Shown here: positions 50,622 to 61,682 of the stretch, piece by piece
How the letters are laid out: each line of letters starts with the position of its first letter
Numbering within the stretch: the first letter of the stretch is position 1
DNA from: Elusimicrobiota bacterium
GTDB lineage: Bacteria; Elusimicrobiota; Elusimicrobia; UBA1565; UBA9628
Assembly: GCA_016218575.1 (NCBI GenBank)
Contig: JACRDN010000005.1
Coordinates: 62,001-126,000, forward strand
Length of the DNA: 64,000 nt
Direction of reading: 5' to 3'
The notes under the pieces: model-generated
The model's database searches: none
What the model was told of the DNA's origin: nothing
What the model saw: the letters and a program-made list of their open reading frames with translations, nothing else
Program-made: the position numbers and the translations under genes

Positions 50622-51324
50622 GGGGGCAGAAGGCGAGAAGGGGGCAGCTCCGGCAAAGGGGCTTGACCCGGCAGTGAAGCTTGGCCAGGGCCACCAAAAG
50701 GGCGTGAAACTCCGAATAGACGCGCGCCCTGGCCGGAAGAGAGGCGGTGAAAAATGCTTGCGCCTCGGCGTAGCCGTGATTCTTCAGCCAGCCCAGGCGC
50801 CTCCCGATGCGCAGCGTATAAGCGTCAACGACGAACGCCTTTTTCCCGGCCGCGTAAAGCAGCATGGAATCCGCGGTCTCGGGGCCGATGCCCCATATAG
50901 TGAGGAGCTCTTCTCTGAGCTCCGACAAGGGTTTCTCCAGCCATAGACCTAGGCCGTTTCCGCCGGCTAGGATATGCTTGGCGAAGGCTTGGAGCTTTTT
51001 GGCCTTTTGCCGGAAGTATCCCGAGGGCCTCACAAGTTTTTCCAACCTGGCCCGGGGAGTCCGGGCCAGGTCTGCCAAGGTCCAAATCCCCGCCGCGTGC
51101 AGATTGACGAGGGCCTTGCTGACGTTCGACCAAGCGGTGTTCTGGGTCAGAATGGCTCCCGCGCAGACTTCGGCCCGCTCGGGCTCGCTGAGGGGCCCGA
51201 AGTACCCCGGACGGTACACGGCCGCGGTCTCCCCCTTATCAGCGGGGGTTACAGGCCACCAACCCTGCGGGCCGTAGGTTTTGAGCAGGCGGCGGTAAGC
51301 CAGGGCCGGAGTCAGCCGCGGCAT
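50599..51324 (-). CDS. Endonuclease III-like DNA glycosylase, MagIII type
   Basis: A 241-residue HhH-GPD protein. GAILTQNTAWSNVSKAL, the hairpin IWGIGPETAD and VVDAYT with catalytic-type Asp167 identify the fold; Cys218, 224, 227 and 233 would bind a 4Fe-4S cluster. The Lys that gives endonuclease III its lyase activity is replaced by Glu149, as in MagIII-type 3-methyladenine glycosylases, so a monofunctional glycosylase is likely. The ATG at 51324 overlaps the end of the upstream gene by 13 bp; longer upstream extension is low-complexity shadow sequence. Confidence 0.85.
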   Translation of the reverse strand: MPRLTPALAYRRLLKTYGPQGWWPVTPADKGETAAVYRPGYFGPLSEPERAEVCAGAILTQNTAWSNVSKALVNLHAAGIWTLADLARTPRARLEKLVRPSGYFRQKAKKLQAFAKHILAGGNGLGLWLEKPLSELREELLTIWGIGPETADSMLLYAAGKKAFVVDAYTLRIGRRLGWLKNHGYAEAQAFFTASLPARARVYSEFHALLVALAKLHCRVKPLCRSCPLLAFCPHGQAQHA

Positions 51325-51839
51325 GGAACGGTTTGGGAAGTCTTTCGATGCTTTCGGGCGAGCTTCCGGTAGCCGGCCTCGCTCTGGCGCAGGTGCGCAA
51401 GCTCCTCGGTCTTGAGCGGCCGAACCGCCTTGGCTGGAAATCCCATGACCAGGCTTCGAGACGGGATCTTTAGCCCCTTGGGCACCAGGGCCCCGGCCGC
51501 GATCAGGCATTCCCGTCCGATCTCGGCCTCCATCACGATGGCCCCCATTCCCACCAGGCACAGGTCCCCGATCTTGGAGCCATGGACGATGGCTCCGTGC
51601 CCCACGGTCACGCCCTTGCCGATGATGGCCGGCAAAGCGCGGCGGCAATGCAGCACGGCATTGTCCTGGATGTTCGTGCCCGCCCCCACCCGGATGGCGT
51701 CCACGTCGCCCCGGAGCACGGCCATGGGCCAAATCGAAACCTCGGCTCCCACGGTCACGTCCCCGATGACTTCGCAGCTCTCATGGATGAACGCGGTCTT
51801 ATGTATCCGCGGGCTTTTCCCAGCGAAAGTCCTGATCAC
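51312..51839 (-). CDS. Gamma-carbonic anhydrase-like hexapeptide-repeat protein
   Basis: A 175-residue left-handed beta-helix protein with hexapeptide repeats (IHESCEVIGDVTVGAEVSIW, VGAGTNIQDNAVLH) and metal-ligand-type His residues in VLHC and TVGHGAIVHG, typical of the YrdA/PaaY gamma-CA group. Start is GTG, 6 nt after a perfect TATAAT on the reverse strand, so probably leaderless. Divergent from nadB by only 26 bp. Enzymatic activity is not certain in this group. Confidence 0.9.
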   Translation of the reverse strand: MIRTFAGKSPRIHKTAFIHESCEVIGDVTVGAEVSIWPMAVLRGDVDAIRVGAGTNIQDNAVLHCRRALPAIIGKGVTVGHGAIVHGSKIGDLCLVGMGAIVMEAEIGRECLIAAGALVPKGLKIPSRSLVMGFPAKAVRPLKTEELAHLRQSEAGYRKLARKHRKTSQTVPCRG

Positions 51840-51845
51840 GGCAAT

Positions 51846-51851
51846 ATTATA
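51846..51851 (-). promoter_or_regulatory. -10 box of the gamma-CA-like gene
   Basis: A perfect TATAAT on the reverse strand ends 6 nt before the GTG start at 51839. The 26-bp divergent gap is AT-rich and must also hold the nadB promoter, where TATTAT at 51850-51855 is a candidate -10. Confidence 0.55.
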
Positions 51852-51865
51852 TTATTTACTTCCGG

Positions 51866-53452
51866 ATGAAATACCACTCCGATTTCCTGGTCCTGGGCAG
51901 CGGCATCGCCGGGCTTCTGAGCGCGCACAAGCTCTCGGAGCTCGGTTCCGTGCGCGTCGTGACCAAGAAGGAGGCGGCCGAGTCCAACACGAATTACGCG
52001 CAGGGCGGCATCGCCGCGGTCATGGACCCCTTGGACAGCTTTGAGAGCCATGTTCAGGACACCTTGAAGGCCGGGGCCGGACTTTGCGACGAGCGGATAG
52101 TTCGCTTGACGGTGGAGGAAGGCCCCGAGCGCATCCGCGAGCTCCAGGAATTAGGGGTTCGCTTCAGCCGCAATAAAAAGTCCGCGGACCTTGGGCTGGA
52201 GGCCGGGCACTCCCAGCGGCGCATCCTCCACTCCGGGGACATCACGGGCCGGGAGATCGAGAGGGCCCTGCTCCGCCTGTGCCGGGATAATCCGAAGATC
52301 CGATTCTTCGAGGATCACCTGGCCGTGAACCTGATCCTGGATGAGCAAGGCCGCGCCCGGGGCGCCTATGTCATGGACCGGCGCGGCGGGGCCATCCACG
52401 CCATGACGGCCCAGGTCGTCATCCTGGCCACGGGAGGGGCAGGGAAGGTCTACATTTACACCTCCAATCCCGACATCGCCACGGGAGACGGCATGGCCAT
52501 GGCCTACCGCGCCGGGGCCACCTTGGCCAACATGGAATTCGTGCAGTTCCACCCCACCTGCCTTTACCATCCGCAGGCCAAGTCCTTTCTTCTTTCGGAG
52601 GCCCTGCGCGGAGAAGGGGCCAGGCTCCGCCTCGAGGGCGGCAAGGCCTTCATGAGACGCTACCACCCGGACGCGGAGCTGGCTCCCCGCGACATCGTGG
52701 CCCGGGCCATAGACTCGGAGCTTAAGAGGTCCGGCGACGAGTGCGTCTTCCTCGACATCACCCACCGCCCTAAATCCTTTCTCCTCAAGCGCTTTCCCAA
52801 CATCTACCGCAAGATGCTGGGCTTCGGCCTCGACATGGCCGAGTCCCCGATTCCCGTGGTGCCGGCCGCGCATTTCTTCTGCGGCGGCGTGCGCACCGAC
52901 GAATACGGGATGACCGATGTCCCCCGCCTATTCGCCGTGGGCGAAACCGCCCACACCGGGCTTCATGGCGCCAATCGCCTGGCCTCCAATTCCCTTCTTG
53001 AGGGCTGCGTCTTCGCGTATCGGGCGTACCGGCGCCTCAAAGAGGACAGCGGCGCTCTCGACCTTCCCTCCTTCCGTCCAGCCCCATGGAACCCGGGCAA
53101 CGCCGTGCCCTCGGACGAGGCGGTGGTCATATCGCAGAACTGGCATGAGATCCGCAGGCTCATGTGGGACTACGTCGGGATCGTGCGCTCCGACAAGCGC
53201 CTGGAGCGGGCGCTGCGGCGCATGAAGTTGTTAAACGAGGAGATCCAAGAGTACTATTGGGACTTTCTCCTGACGTCAGACTTGGTGGAACTCCGGAACA
53301 TCGCCGAGGTCGCCACGGCTATGATTCTTTCCGCCATGAAGCGCAAGGAAAGCCGCGGCCTGCACTACAACCTCGATTATCCCCGCCCGCTGAAGTCCGA
53401 GCGCCGGGACACCTTGCTTTCCAAGAAAGAAGCCGTTGCGGCCCACGACTAG
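51866..53452 (+). CDS. nadB: L-aspartate oxidase
   Basis: NadB oxidises aspartate to iminoaspartate, the first step of NAD synthesis. The 528-residue flavoprotein has the FAD-binding VLGSGIAGLLSAHKLSE, TNYAQGGIAAV, the active-site HPTCLYHP region and HTGLHGANRLASNSLLEG. Length is normal. nadA and nadC are not in the window. A DnaA-box palindrome follows its stop. Confidence 0.97.
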   Translation: MKYHSDFLVLGSGIAGLLSAHKLSELGSVRVVTKKEAAESNTNYAQGGIAAVMDPLDSFESHVQDTLKAGAGLCDERIVRLTVEEGPERIRELQELGVRFSRNKKSADLGLEAGHSQRRILHSGDITGREIERALLRLCRDNPKIRFFEDHLAVNLILDEQGRARGAYVMDRRGGAIHAMTAQVVILATGGAGKVYIYTSNPDIATGDGMAMAYRAGATLANMEFVQFHPTCLYHPQAKSFLLSEALRGEGARLRLEGGKAFMRRYHPDAELAPRDIVARAIDSELKRSGDECVFLDITHRPKSFLLKRFPNIYRKMLGFGLDMAESPIPVVPAAHFFCGGVRTDEYGMTDVPRLFAVGETAHTGLHGANRLASNSLLEGCVFAYRAYRRLKEDSGALDLPSFRPAPWNPGNAVPSDEAVVISQNWHEIRRLMWDYVGIVRSDKRLERALRRMKLLNEEIQEYYWDFLLTSDLVELRNIAEVATAMILSAMKRKESRGLHYNLDYPRPLKSERRDTLLSKKEAVAAHD

Positions 53453-53468
53453 GGCTGGTTGTATATCA

Positions 53469-53508
53469 GTTATCCACAAAAACTTCCCGGGAAATTTTTG
53501 TGGATAAC
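53469..53508. repeat. DnaA-box palindrome, copy 3
   Basis: A 40-bp near-perfect palindrome, GTTATCCACAAAAACTTCCC followed by its complement with one mismatch and no loop. Both ends are perfect DnaA boxes. It lies between the convergent nadB and an exported gene. Confidence 0.87.
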
Positions 53509-53533
53509 CCCGATTCAGTCGCGTCCATTTGTT

Positions 53534-53559
53534 GGCTATAATCGAGCGCAGCGCCGGAT
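53534..53559. repeat. 26-bp direct repeat, left copy
   Basis: The 26-bp sequence beginning GGCTATAATCGAGCG matches 54431-54456 at 25 of 26 positions. Read on the reverse strand it encodes IRRCARL-stop, a copy of the C-terminus of the TPR gene ending at 54433. It sits one base from the stop of the gene it flanks. Confidence 0.85.
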
Positions 53560-53560
53560 T

Positions 53561-54325
53561 TTATAAATTGACGAGTACGGCGAAGCCGTCGTGATCGCCG
53601 GTGGTCTCGGTGGGAAAGTCCTTGGGAACGGCGTTCTCAAGGGGAATGGGTTGCCCAATCGTCGCGCGCGCGAAATCCCGCATCTTCCGCGCGAAAGTGT
53701 CGCGGGCCTGTTGAAACGAGATATAGGAGTGGAGCGGGGCGTCCTCCCGGCTGAAGGCTCCAATGACATAATACGCGCCATGGGAGCGTATCGGCCCGAA
53801 TAGGCGCCCATGATCGTTCGGCCAAATGCAGTCGTTATCAGCGTATGCTCGGCCTTCCTCTTGCGGCCGCTGCGGCTGGCGATGCCGCGAGGGGCCAAGA
53901 TAGGCCTCATAGCCGCTGGAATGCCCGCTCCTGGCGGAAAAGCCTGCACGCTCTAGTGCGGCCCGCAGTTTCTCATCGGCGGCCGCCATCGTCTCCGCCC
54001 GGATCCGGATTATGACATTGATGGGCTCATCTATCTGCACGTTTGGCCCGTAGCCCCACTTTAGCCAATGCGCGACGCGACCATCGGCGCCGATCATCCA
54101 CTTGCCGATCGCGGGCATGTCGGGCGGCTGCGCCCTATCGTAGGGCCAGGCCCATACGAGAGTCGGTCGGGGGGATGGAATAGGGATTGAGCCTGGGCTG
54201 GGTTCCGCCTCCTTGGCCGATTGTTGGATGCGATGAAAATTCAAGTATGAAAAATCCGTTTCTGTTGCAGCCGCTGCCGCATTCGAGAGGCAGAGAATGA
54301 GTGCTAGTTTAAGGAAGGTATTCAT
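53561..54325 (-). CDS. Exported protein of unknown function, flanked by direct repeats
   Basis: A 254-residue protein with a signal peptide (KLALILCLSNAAAAA), a Pro-rich linker, then a domain with DEPINVIIRI, LRAALERAGFSARSG, NDHGRLFGPIRSHGAYYVIGA and SYISFQQARDTFARKM. The pattern faintly recalls LssY-C-type domains, but I do not assign it. Base composition and codon use are less GC-biased than the neighbours. A 26-bp duplication of the adjacent TPR gene's 3' end brackets it, suggesting insertion as a unit. A TATAAT lies 9 nt before its ATG. Confidence 0.7.
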   Translation of the reverse strand: MNTFLKLALILCLSNAAAAATETDFSYLNFHRIQQSAKEAEPSPGSIPIPSPRPTLVWAWPYDRAQPPDMPAIGKWMIGADGRVAHWLKWGYGPNVQIDEPINVIIRIRAETMAAADEKLRAALERAGFSARSGHSSGYEAYLGPSRHRQPQRPQEEGRAYADNDCIWPNDHGRLFGPIRSHGAYYVIGAFSREDAPLHSYISFQQARDTFARKMRDFARATIGQPIPLENAVPKDFPTETTGDHDGFAVLVNL

Positions 54326-54334
54326 AACTTATTA

Positions 54335-54340
54335 ATTATA
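54335..54340 (-). promoter_or_regulatory. -10 box of the repeat-flanked exported gene
   Basis: Perfect TATAAT on the reverse strand, 9 nt before the ATG at 54325. Just upstream, AAAGCA-(5 nt)-TGCTTT (54340-54356) could form a small hairpin or operator. Confidence 0.45.
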
Positions 54341-54430
54341 AAGCAGAGGGTGCTTTATGCCTGGGGCTTTCGGCCTATACTTTCCGAGACTTTGGACCTA
54401 TTTTAAGGTAAGCAGCCTCGCCCGGCTCTC

Positions 54431-54456
54431 GGCTATAATCGAGCGGAGCGCCGGAT
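54431..54456. repeat. 26-bp direct repeat, right copy
   Basis: Differs from the copy at 53534-53559 by one base (G for C at 54446). It is the authentic 3' end of the TPR gene, including its stop codon. Confidence 0.85.
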
Positions 54457-54786
54457 CTGCTCCCATGGCGCCAGGGCGAGGGCCTGGTCGTAGGCCCGAA
54501 GGGCGTTTTTTTTGTCGTTGGCTTGCAGGCGCAACGAGGCCAAAGTCATATAGGCCGGCAGGAACCCGCGCTCGAGGCGTACGGCGGCCTCGGCATGTCG
54601 AAGCGCCTCGTGGGCTTGTCCCGCCAAGGCGAGGCATACCGCGGCGTAATACTGCCGGCTGTCCTCGTCCAGGACGGGAGGCTCATGGCTCTGCGGCAGG
54701 ACCACTTCGGCCCGCTGGAAGGCCCCGATCGCGGCCGCGGCAGCCGCGACGAGGATAAGAGCCAGAGCGCCATGGCGCGAATCCAT
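54433..54786 (-). CDS. Small membrane-anchored TPR protein
   Basis: A 117-residue protein with one N-terminal hydrophobic segment (ALALILVAAAAAAIGAF) and two TPR-like repeats, including ALRHAEAAVRLERGFLPAYM and ALRAYDQALALAPWEQI. It may be exported or anchored. The ATG lies 6 nt after TATCAT on the reverse strand. Divergent from uvrA. Function unknown. Confidence 0.7.
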   Translation of the reverse strand: MDSRHGALALILVAAAAAAIGAFQRAEVVLPQSHEPPVLDEDSRQYYAAVCLALAGQAHEALRHAEAAVRLERGFLPAYMTLASLRLQANDKKNALRAYDQALALAPWEQIRRSARL

Positions 54787-54792
54787 GGGTTA

Positions 54793-54798
54793 ATGATA
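54793..54798 (-). promoter_or_regulatory. -10 box of the small TPR gene
   Basis: TATCAT on the reverse strand, 6 nt before the ATG at 54786; TTGTTT 17 bp upstream (54816-54821) is a weak -35. Confidence 0.45.
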
Positions 54799-54835
54799 AA
54801 ATTAGAAATTGAGCCAAACAAGCTAAAAAAGCGCA

Positions 54836-57685
<2,850 letters not shown>

Positions 57686-57948
57686 GCAGACCTGCCCCAA
57701 GAAAAACAAGGCAGATACGAGGATTTACGCGTTCGCGTATAGGTCTTTCGACCCATATTTTGCAGTAGGCCTTCTGGTTCTTATGCATGCCCCAACGACC
57801 CCTGACGAATATGAGAGTCCAGGACATAATATCAACGCATGACATTGGGCATCGAAGTGGCTGGACGCTTCGACAAGAAGTAGCGGATCGCTCAGAGGGA
57901 TTTGAAAAAGTTTTTCAAGATCCGCTCAGGTGTTTAACTGGAGGAGCC
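57686..57948. other. Intergenic region downstream of uvrA
   Basis: About 260 bp with no convincing gene. It contains the 17-nt palindrome at 57902-57918 and, flanking it, two near-copies of a GATC-CGCTCAG-like word (57886-57897 and 57920-57930). It may hold the promoter and operator of the next gene. Confidence 0.45.
57902..57918. promoter_or_regulatory. Palindrome upstream of exported gene
   Basis: TTGAAAAA-G-TTTTTCAA is a perfect 8+8 inverted repeat 31 bp before the ATG at 57949. It could be an operator or a small terminator-like element. Confidence 0.4.
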
Positions 57949-59238
57949 ATGAAGTCAAGAAAGCAGTCTCGATCGTCAAATCAAAATCTCCCGACGTCGC
58001 TTGCGCTTGCGGCGATCATTATTCTCAATGGGACGATTCATGCTGGCCCGACGGCGGAGAACCCCGGCGTAGCTTTCAGAAGCGCGATAATTGAAGCCGT
58101 CGGCGGAATATTACAGTCGGTTCCTCCGCCTTGGCATGCCGCCATCGGCGACTTCCTGAACGTTCCTTCATATCGCGCCGCAAACTTGAGGCAAGCTATT
58201 TCGGCTCTGCCAGAGCCAACGCCTCAGGAGGCTGAGCGTGCCCGCCTTGACTATGGGGCCCGGGGGCAGGGTTTCCCCGGCATGCAGGATTTTGTGGCAA
58301 CCAGGGCCGCTGAATTTGTAGCGAAGTTGAGCAATCCCACGCCGCAAGAAACAGCCGCTCTCACGGCGAGAGTCGCTGAACTTAACGCCATTATGGCATC
58401 CCACCTTCCAGAAGAAGAGCGAAAGCGGCAGGATGAATTGAGGGAGAAGATGGAGCGCATGGCCGAAGCTTTGGACCGCGGACTGCTTGTCCCGGGAATC
58501 GCCGAGGCTGTAAAGCCCCCCCAGCCGGCCATTCCTTTGTGGCAAAAAATCCTTCCTGAATCATGGCGGTTGCGGCGTTATCGCCATGGAGACGGGTCAG
58601 GCGTTGTAACGAGGCGGGTGGATGTGCCCGCCCCATCTAATAGTCAAAATGCAAAGATGGCCGCCGCGACTTCTTTGGGAGAACTAAAAAAATTCCCGAT
58701 AGGAGAAAACGGGCAAAAATTGATTGAAGCCATGGAGACTGATAGTTTCATTGTTTTAAATCCGCATGATCAGGAAATCGGTTCTAATCCATTTTACCGT
58801 CTCAGGACAATGGAACCAATAGCGCGAATACTCCAGCGTGGAATCGCCAGCATAACTCGAACCACCTATCAATCGAGCCAGCATGCTCAAGCCTGGAACG
58901 TCGGCTATGACATGGTTCGATACGAGATTGTCCATCCCGACGGGGCTAAATCTTTCATCGACGCTTTCAGGAAGTCCGACAATCCTTATGACCACATGAT
59001 GGGAGGCGTAGATTTGAGACCGACTTACCACAGTATCTTGATTTCTGATGGGAACGGTCAGATGACAGGGTACCTTTATAAGAATGGGGAGCTAGAACAG
59101 AACGGGGCGATTTCCCTTCAAGAGGGATTGACCATGGCGGAAAGCTTTGTGAGCCTGTCCATGAAAAAAGGCGGGCTCACACAGTTCGAGAATCCGAAAG
59201 AGATTTCAACTCCCAAGCCTGAAAGCCCGCCCAGGTGA
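57949..59238 (+). CDS. Exported protein of unknown function
   Basis: A 429-residue protein. The ATG has GGAGGAG just upstream and opens a signal peptide (about residues 1-33, ending IHAGPTA); an in-frame ATG at 57787 lacks both. Residues 60-170 are helical with repeated TPQE-type motifs (EPTPQEAERARL, NPTPQETAALTA). The second half has no motif I know. Codon use is less GC-biased than neighbouring housekeeping genes, suggesting an accessory gene. Confidence 0.7.
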   Translation: MKSRKQSRSSNQNLPTSLALAAIIILNGTIHAGPTAENPGVAFRSAIIEAVGGILQSVPPPWHAAIGDFLNVPSYRAANLRQAISALPEPTPQEAERARLDYGARGQGFPGMQDFVATRAAEFVAKLSNPTPQETAALTARVAELNAIMASHLPEEERKRQDELREKMERMAEALDRGLLVPGIAEAVKPPQPAIPLWQKILPESWRLRRYRHGDGSGVVTRRVDVPAPSNSQNAKMAAATSLGELKKFPIGENGQKLIEAMETDSFIVLNPHDQEIGSNPFYRLRTMEPIARILQRGIASITRTTYQSSQHAQAWNVGYDMVRYEIVHPDGAKSFIDAFRKSDNPYDHMMGGVDLRPTYHSILISDGNGQMTGYLYKNGELEQNGAISLQEGLTMAESFVSLSMKKGGLTQFENPKEISTPKPESPPR

Positions 59239-59325
59239 AGCGGATCGCATTCGTGGCCTATAACGACTCTAAAACAGTGGCGCTGCTTGAGAAGGCTTTG
59301 GCGACGCCCTGCCGGGCGTGGCTGA

Positions 59326-59355
59326 AATAAAATCAATGGCTGGCACCCAGCCATT
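59326..59355 (-). terminator. Rho-independent terminator of the peptidase-like gene
   Basis: On the reverse strand a 9-bp stem, AATGGCTGG with its complement around a 3-nt loop (59335-59355), is followed by a T-rich run (TTGATTTTATTT). It overlaps the final codons and stop of the gene ending at 59333. Confidence 0.75.
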
Positions 59356-60139
59356 TCTTCCAGGCTTCCTCGAATTTTGGGACGGAGCGGTAGCGATAGG
59401 AGAGCCAGAGGCTTTCCTTGAGGCTTTTGCCCGAGCGCAGGTAGGAGCAGAAGCTCTTGAACTTGAAGCTGGAGTTCTGGCGCGTCAGGAAGTAGACCAA
59501 GGAGTAGCTCTGCGTGTACCAGATCTCGATTTTCGGGTTATTTTTGACTTGAGCCGCGTTTAGGTCCTCGCCGGGGCTTGTCCTCTCGAGTTCGGCCATG
59601 GAAAAATACGACCTGGGAGGCAGGTTTTGCATGGCCGAGTGCCAGCCAGAGCTTCTGGGAATGTCTCCCGCCTCGGCCTCCTCCACCATGGCCAGGCCCT
59701 CGTTGAGCCAGGCCGGAGGGCGGCCGGCTTTTCCCCAGAAGCTCTCGAAGATGAGGTGGGTGAGTTCGTGGGCCAGGACGGAAAATAGCTTTTTCTTGTC
59801 CCTTCCCTCATGGACCGCCACGGCCCTTTCTTGTGGGATGGCCAGGCCGTTGGACCATCGCGGCGGTTGGAACCGACCCTTGAGGTAGGAGGCTCTGTCC
59901 TTGTAAATATAGACCTTGACCCGCTCCGAGGACATCCAGGGCGCCATGGAACTCAGATCCCGGCGCAGGCGGGAGTGGAGATTCTCAAGGCCCAGGCTGA
60001 ATCCGCCCGAAAGCCAGGGATTTTCATGAAAAACGCTGAAATGGAAGGAGTCCGACTGGCGCCATTCGCCTTCGCCGGCCCGGGCGGGGGCCGCCGTCCA
60101 GAGCGCCAGAAGGACAGCGAGGGCGCATGGAAGCCGCAC
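59333..60139 (-). CDS. Exported peptidase MA-like metallopeptidase
   Basis: A 268-residue protein with a signal peptide (ALAVLLALWTAAPARA). The zinc motif HELTH is at 124-128 with Glu147 in WLNEGLAMVEE as the probable third ligand, as in gluzincin peptidase MA-like domains. GTG start. Substrate unknown. A clear intrinsic terminator overlaps its 3' end. Transcribed away from the hopanoid genes. Confidence 0.85.
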   Translation of the reverse strand: MRLPCALAVLLALWTAAPARAGEGEWRQSDSFHFSVFHENPWLSGGFSLGLENLHSRLRRDLSSMAPWMSSERVKVYIYKDRASYLKGRFQPPRWSNGLAIPQERAVAVHEGRDKKKLFSVLAHELTHLIFESFWGKAGRPPAWLNEGLAMVEEAEAGDIPRSSGWHSAMQNLPPRSYFSMAELERTSPGEDLNAAQVKNNPKIEIWYTQSYSLVYFLTRQNSSFKFKSFCSYLRSGKSLKESLWLSYRYRSVPKFEEAWKKWLGASH

Positions 60140-60217
60140 CGGCGGAGTGTAGCAGATAAAGCAATTGTTAGCCAGGAGAGGTATTTGCTAAAATTACCGT
60201 TCAAATAACGGAGGAAT

Positions 60218-61675
60218 ATGCCCGCGACCATGAGAACGCTGTTCTTGAACCCCCCTTCTTATTCCGGCTTCGACGGTGGTGCTGGCTCGCGCTACCAGGC
60301 CCGGCGCGAGATCAAGTCTTTTTGGTATCCGACGTGGCTTGCCCAGCCCGCGGCCATGATCGAAAACTCGAAGCTCATCGACGCTCCCGCCGACGACTTA
60401 AGCCTCGAGGAAGTTCTCCAAAGGGCCAAGGGCTTCGAACTCTGCGTGATCCATACCTCGACTCCCTCCTTCGACAATGACGTGAAGGTGGCCGAGGCCC
60501 TGAAAAAGGCCTGTCCTGGTCTCAGGATAGGCCTTGTGGGAGCCCATGTGGCGGTGCTTCCCGAGGAGTCCCTTGGAGCCTCCCCGGCGCTCGATTTCGT
60601 GGCCCGGGAGGAATTCGATTACACCCTCCTGGAAGTGGCCCAAGGCAGGCCCTATTCCGAGATCAGCGGCTTGAGCTTCCGGGAGAACGGCTCGGTCCGG
60701 CATAATCCGGACCGCCGGCTCATCGAGGACATGGACGCCCTGCCCAGCGTGGTGGACATATACAAGCGGGATTTGACCGCGGAGAACTACTACATAGGCT
60801 ACCTCAAGCACCCCTATCTCTCCCTTTATACCGGAAGGGGCTGCCCCGCCCGCTGCACCTTCTGCCTCTGGCCTCAGACCGTGGGCGGCCACGTCTACCG
60901 CACCCGCAGCCCGCAGAGCGTGGTGGCCGAGATGTCCAAGGCCAAGGAGCATTTCCCCCAGGTCAAGGAATTCTTCTTCGATGACGACACCTTCACCGCG
61001 GATCTTTCCCGGGCGGCCGAGATCGCCAAGGGTCTGGGCCGGCTCGGCATCACATGGTCCTGCAACTCCCGGGCCAATGTGCCCCGCGAGTACCTCAAGA
61101 TTTTCAAGGAAAACGGCCTGCGTCTTCTCCTGGTGGGCTACGAGTCCGGAAATCAGCAGATCCTCAACAACATCAAGAAGGGAGTCCGCATCGACATCGC
61201 CCAGGAGTTCACGCGCAACTGCCGCAAGCTCGGCATCGTCATCCATGGGACCTTCATCCTGGGCCTTCCCGGAGAGACCAAAGAAACCATGGAGGACTCC
61301 ATGCGCTTTGCCTGCGGGCTCGACGTGGACACCATCCAGGTGTCTCTCGCCGCACCCTATCCCGGCACCGAACTCTACCGCCAGGCCATGGCCAACAAGT
61401 GGTACGACGCGGACGCGCTGGTGCGCAACGACGGCACGCAGTCCTGCACGTTGCAGTACCCGCATCTTTCCTCGGCCGAGATCACGGCCGGGGTCAAGCG
61501 ATTCTACACCAAGTTCTACGCCCGGCCCAAGCCCATCGCGCGCATGCTCGCGGGCATGATCAAGGATCCGCTGGAGCGGCGCCGAAGGCTGCGGGAGGGG
61601 CGCGAGTTCCTCGATTATCTAAGGGGCCGCACGAGGGCCCCGGAAGGATCGGAGACCGCCGCCGCGGCTTCTTGA
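60218..61675 (+). CDS. hpnJ: Hopanoid-associated radical SAM protein HpnJ
   Basis: A 485-residue B12-binding-type radical SAM enzyme. The N-terminal YSGFDGGAGSRYQARREIKS and SFWYPTWLAQPAAMIE are characteristic of HpnJ; the cluster-binding motif is Cys209-x3-Cys213-x2-Cys216 (GRGCPARCTFCLWPQ). HpnJ is implicated in converting the amino-sugar head group of bacteriohopanetetrol to the cyclitol ether. GGAGG lies close before the ATG at 60218; ATG at 60230 gives a more usual N-terminus (MRTLFLNPPSY). It heads hpnJ-hpnI-hpnL. Confidence 0.9.
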   Translation: MPATMRTLFLNPPSYSGFDGGAGSRYQARREIKSFWYPTWLAQPAAMIENSKLIDAPADDLSLEEVLQRAKGFELCVIHTSTPSFDNDVKVAEALKKACPGLRIGLVGAHVAVLPEESLGASPALDFVAREEFDYTLLEVAQGRPYSEISGLSFRENGSVRHNPDRRLIEDMDALPSVVDIYKRDLTAENYYIGYLKHPYLSLYTGRGCPARCTFCLWPQTVGGHVYRTRSPQSVVAEMSKAKEHFPQVKEFFFDDDTFTADLSRAAEIAKGLGRLGITWSCNSRANVPREYLKIFKENGLRLLLVGYESGNQQILNNIKKGVRIDIAQEFTRNCRKLGIVIHGTFILGLPGETKETMEDSMRFACGLDVDTIQVSLAAPYPGTELYRQAMANKWYDADALVRNDGTQSCTLQYPHLSSAEITAGVKRFYTKFYARPKPIARMLAGMIKDPLERRRRLREGREFLDYLRGRTRAPEGSETAAAAS

Positions 61676-61682
61676 ACCCTGA

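Noticed and set aside
54357-54758. 133-residue forward frame antisense to the small TPR gene
   Set aside because: Arg/Gly/Pro-rich shadow; the opposite strand has clear TPR repeats.
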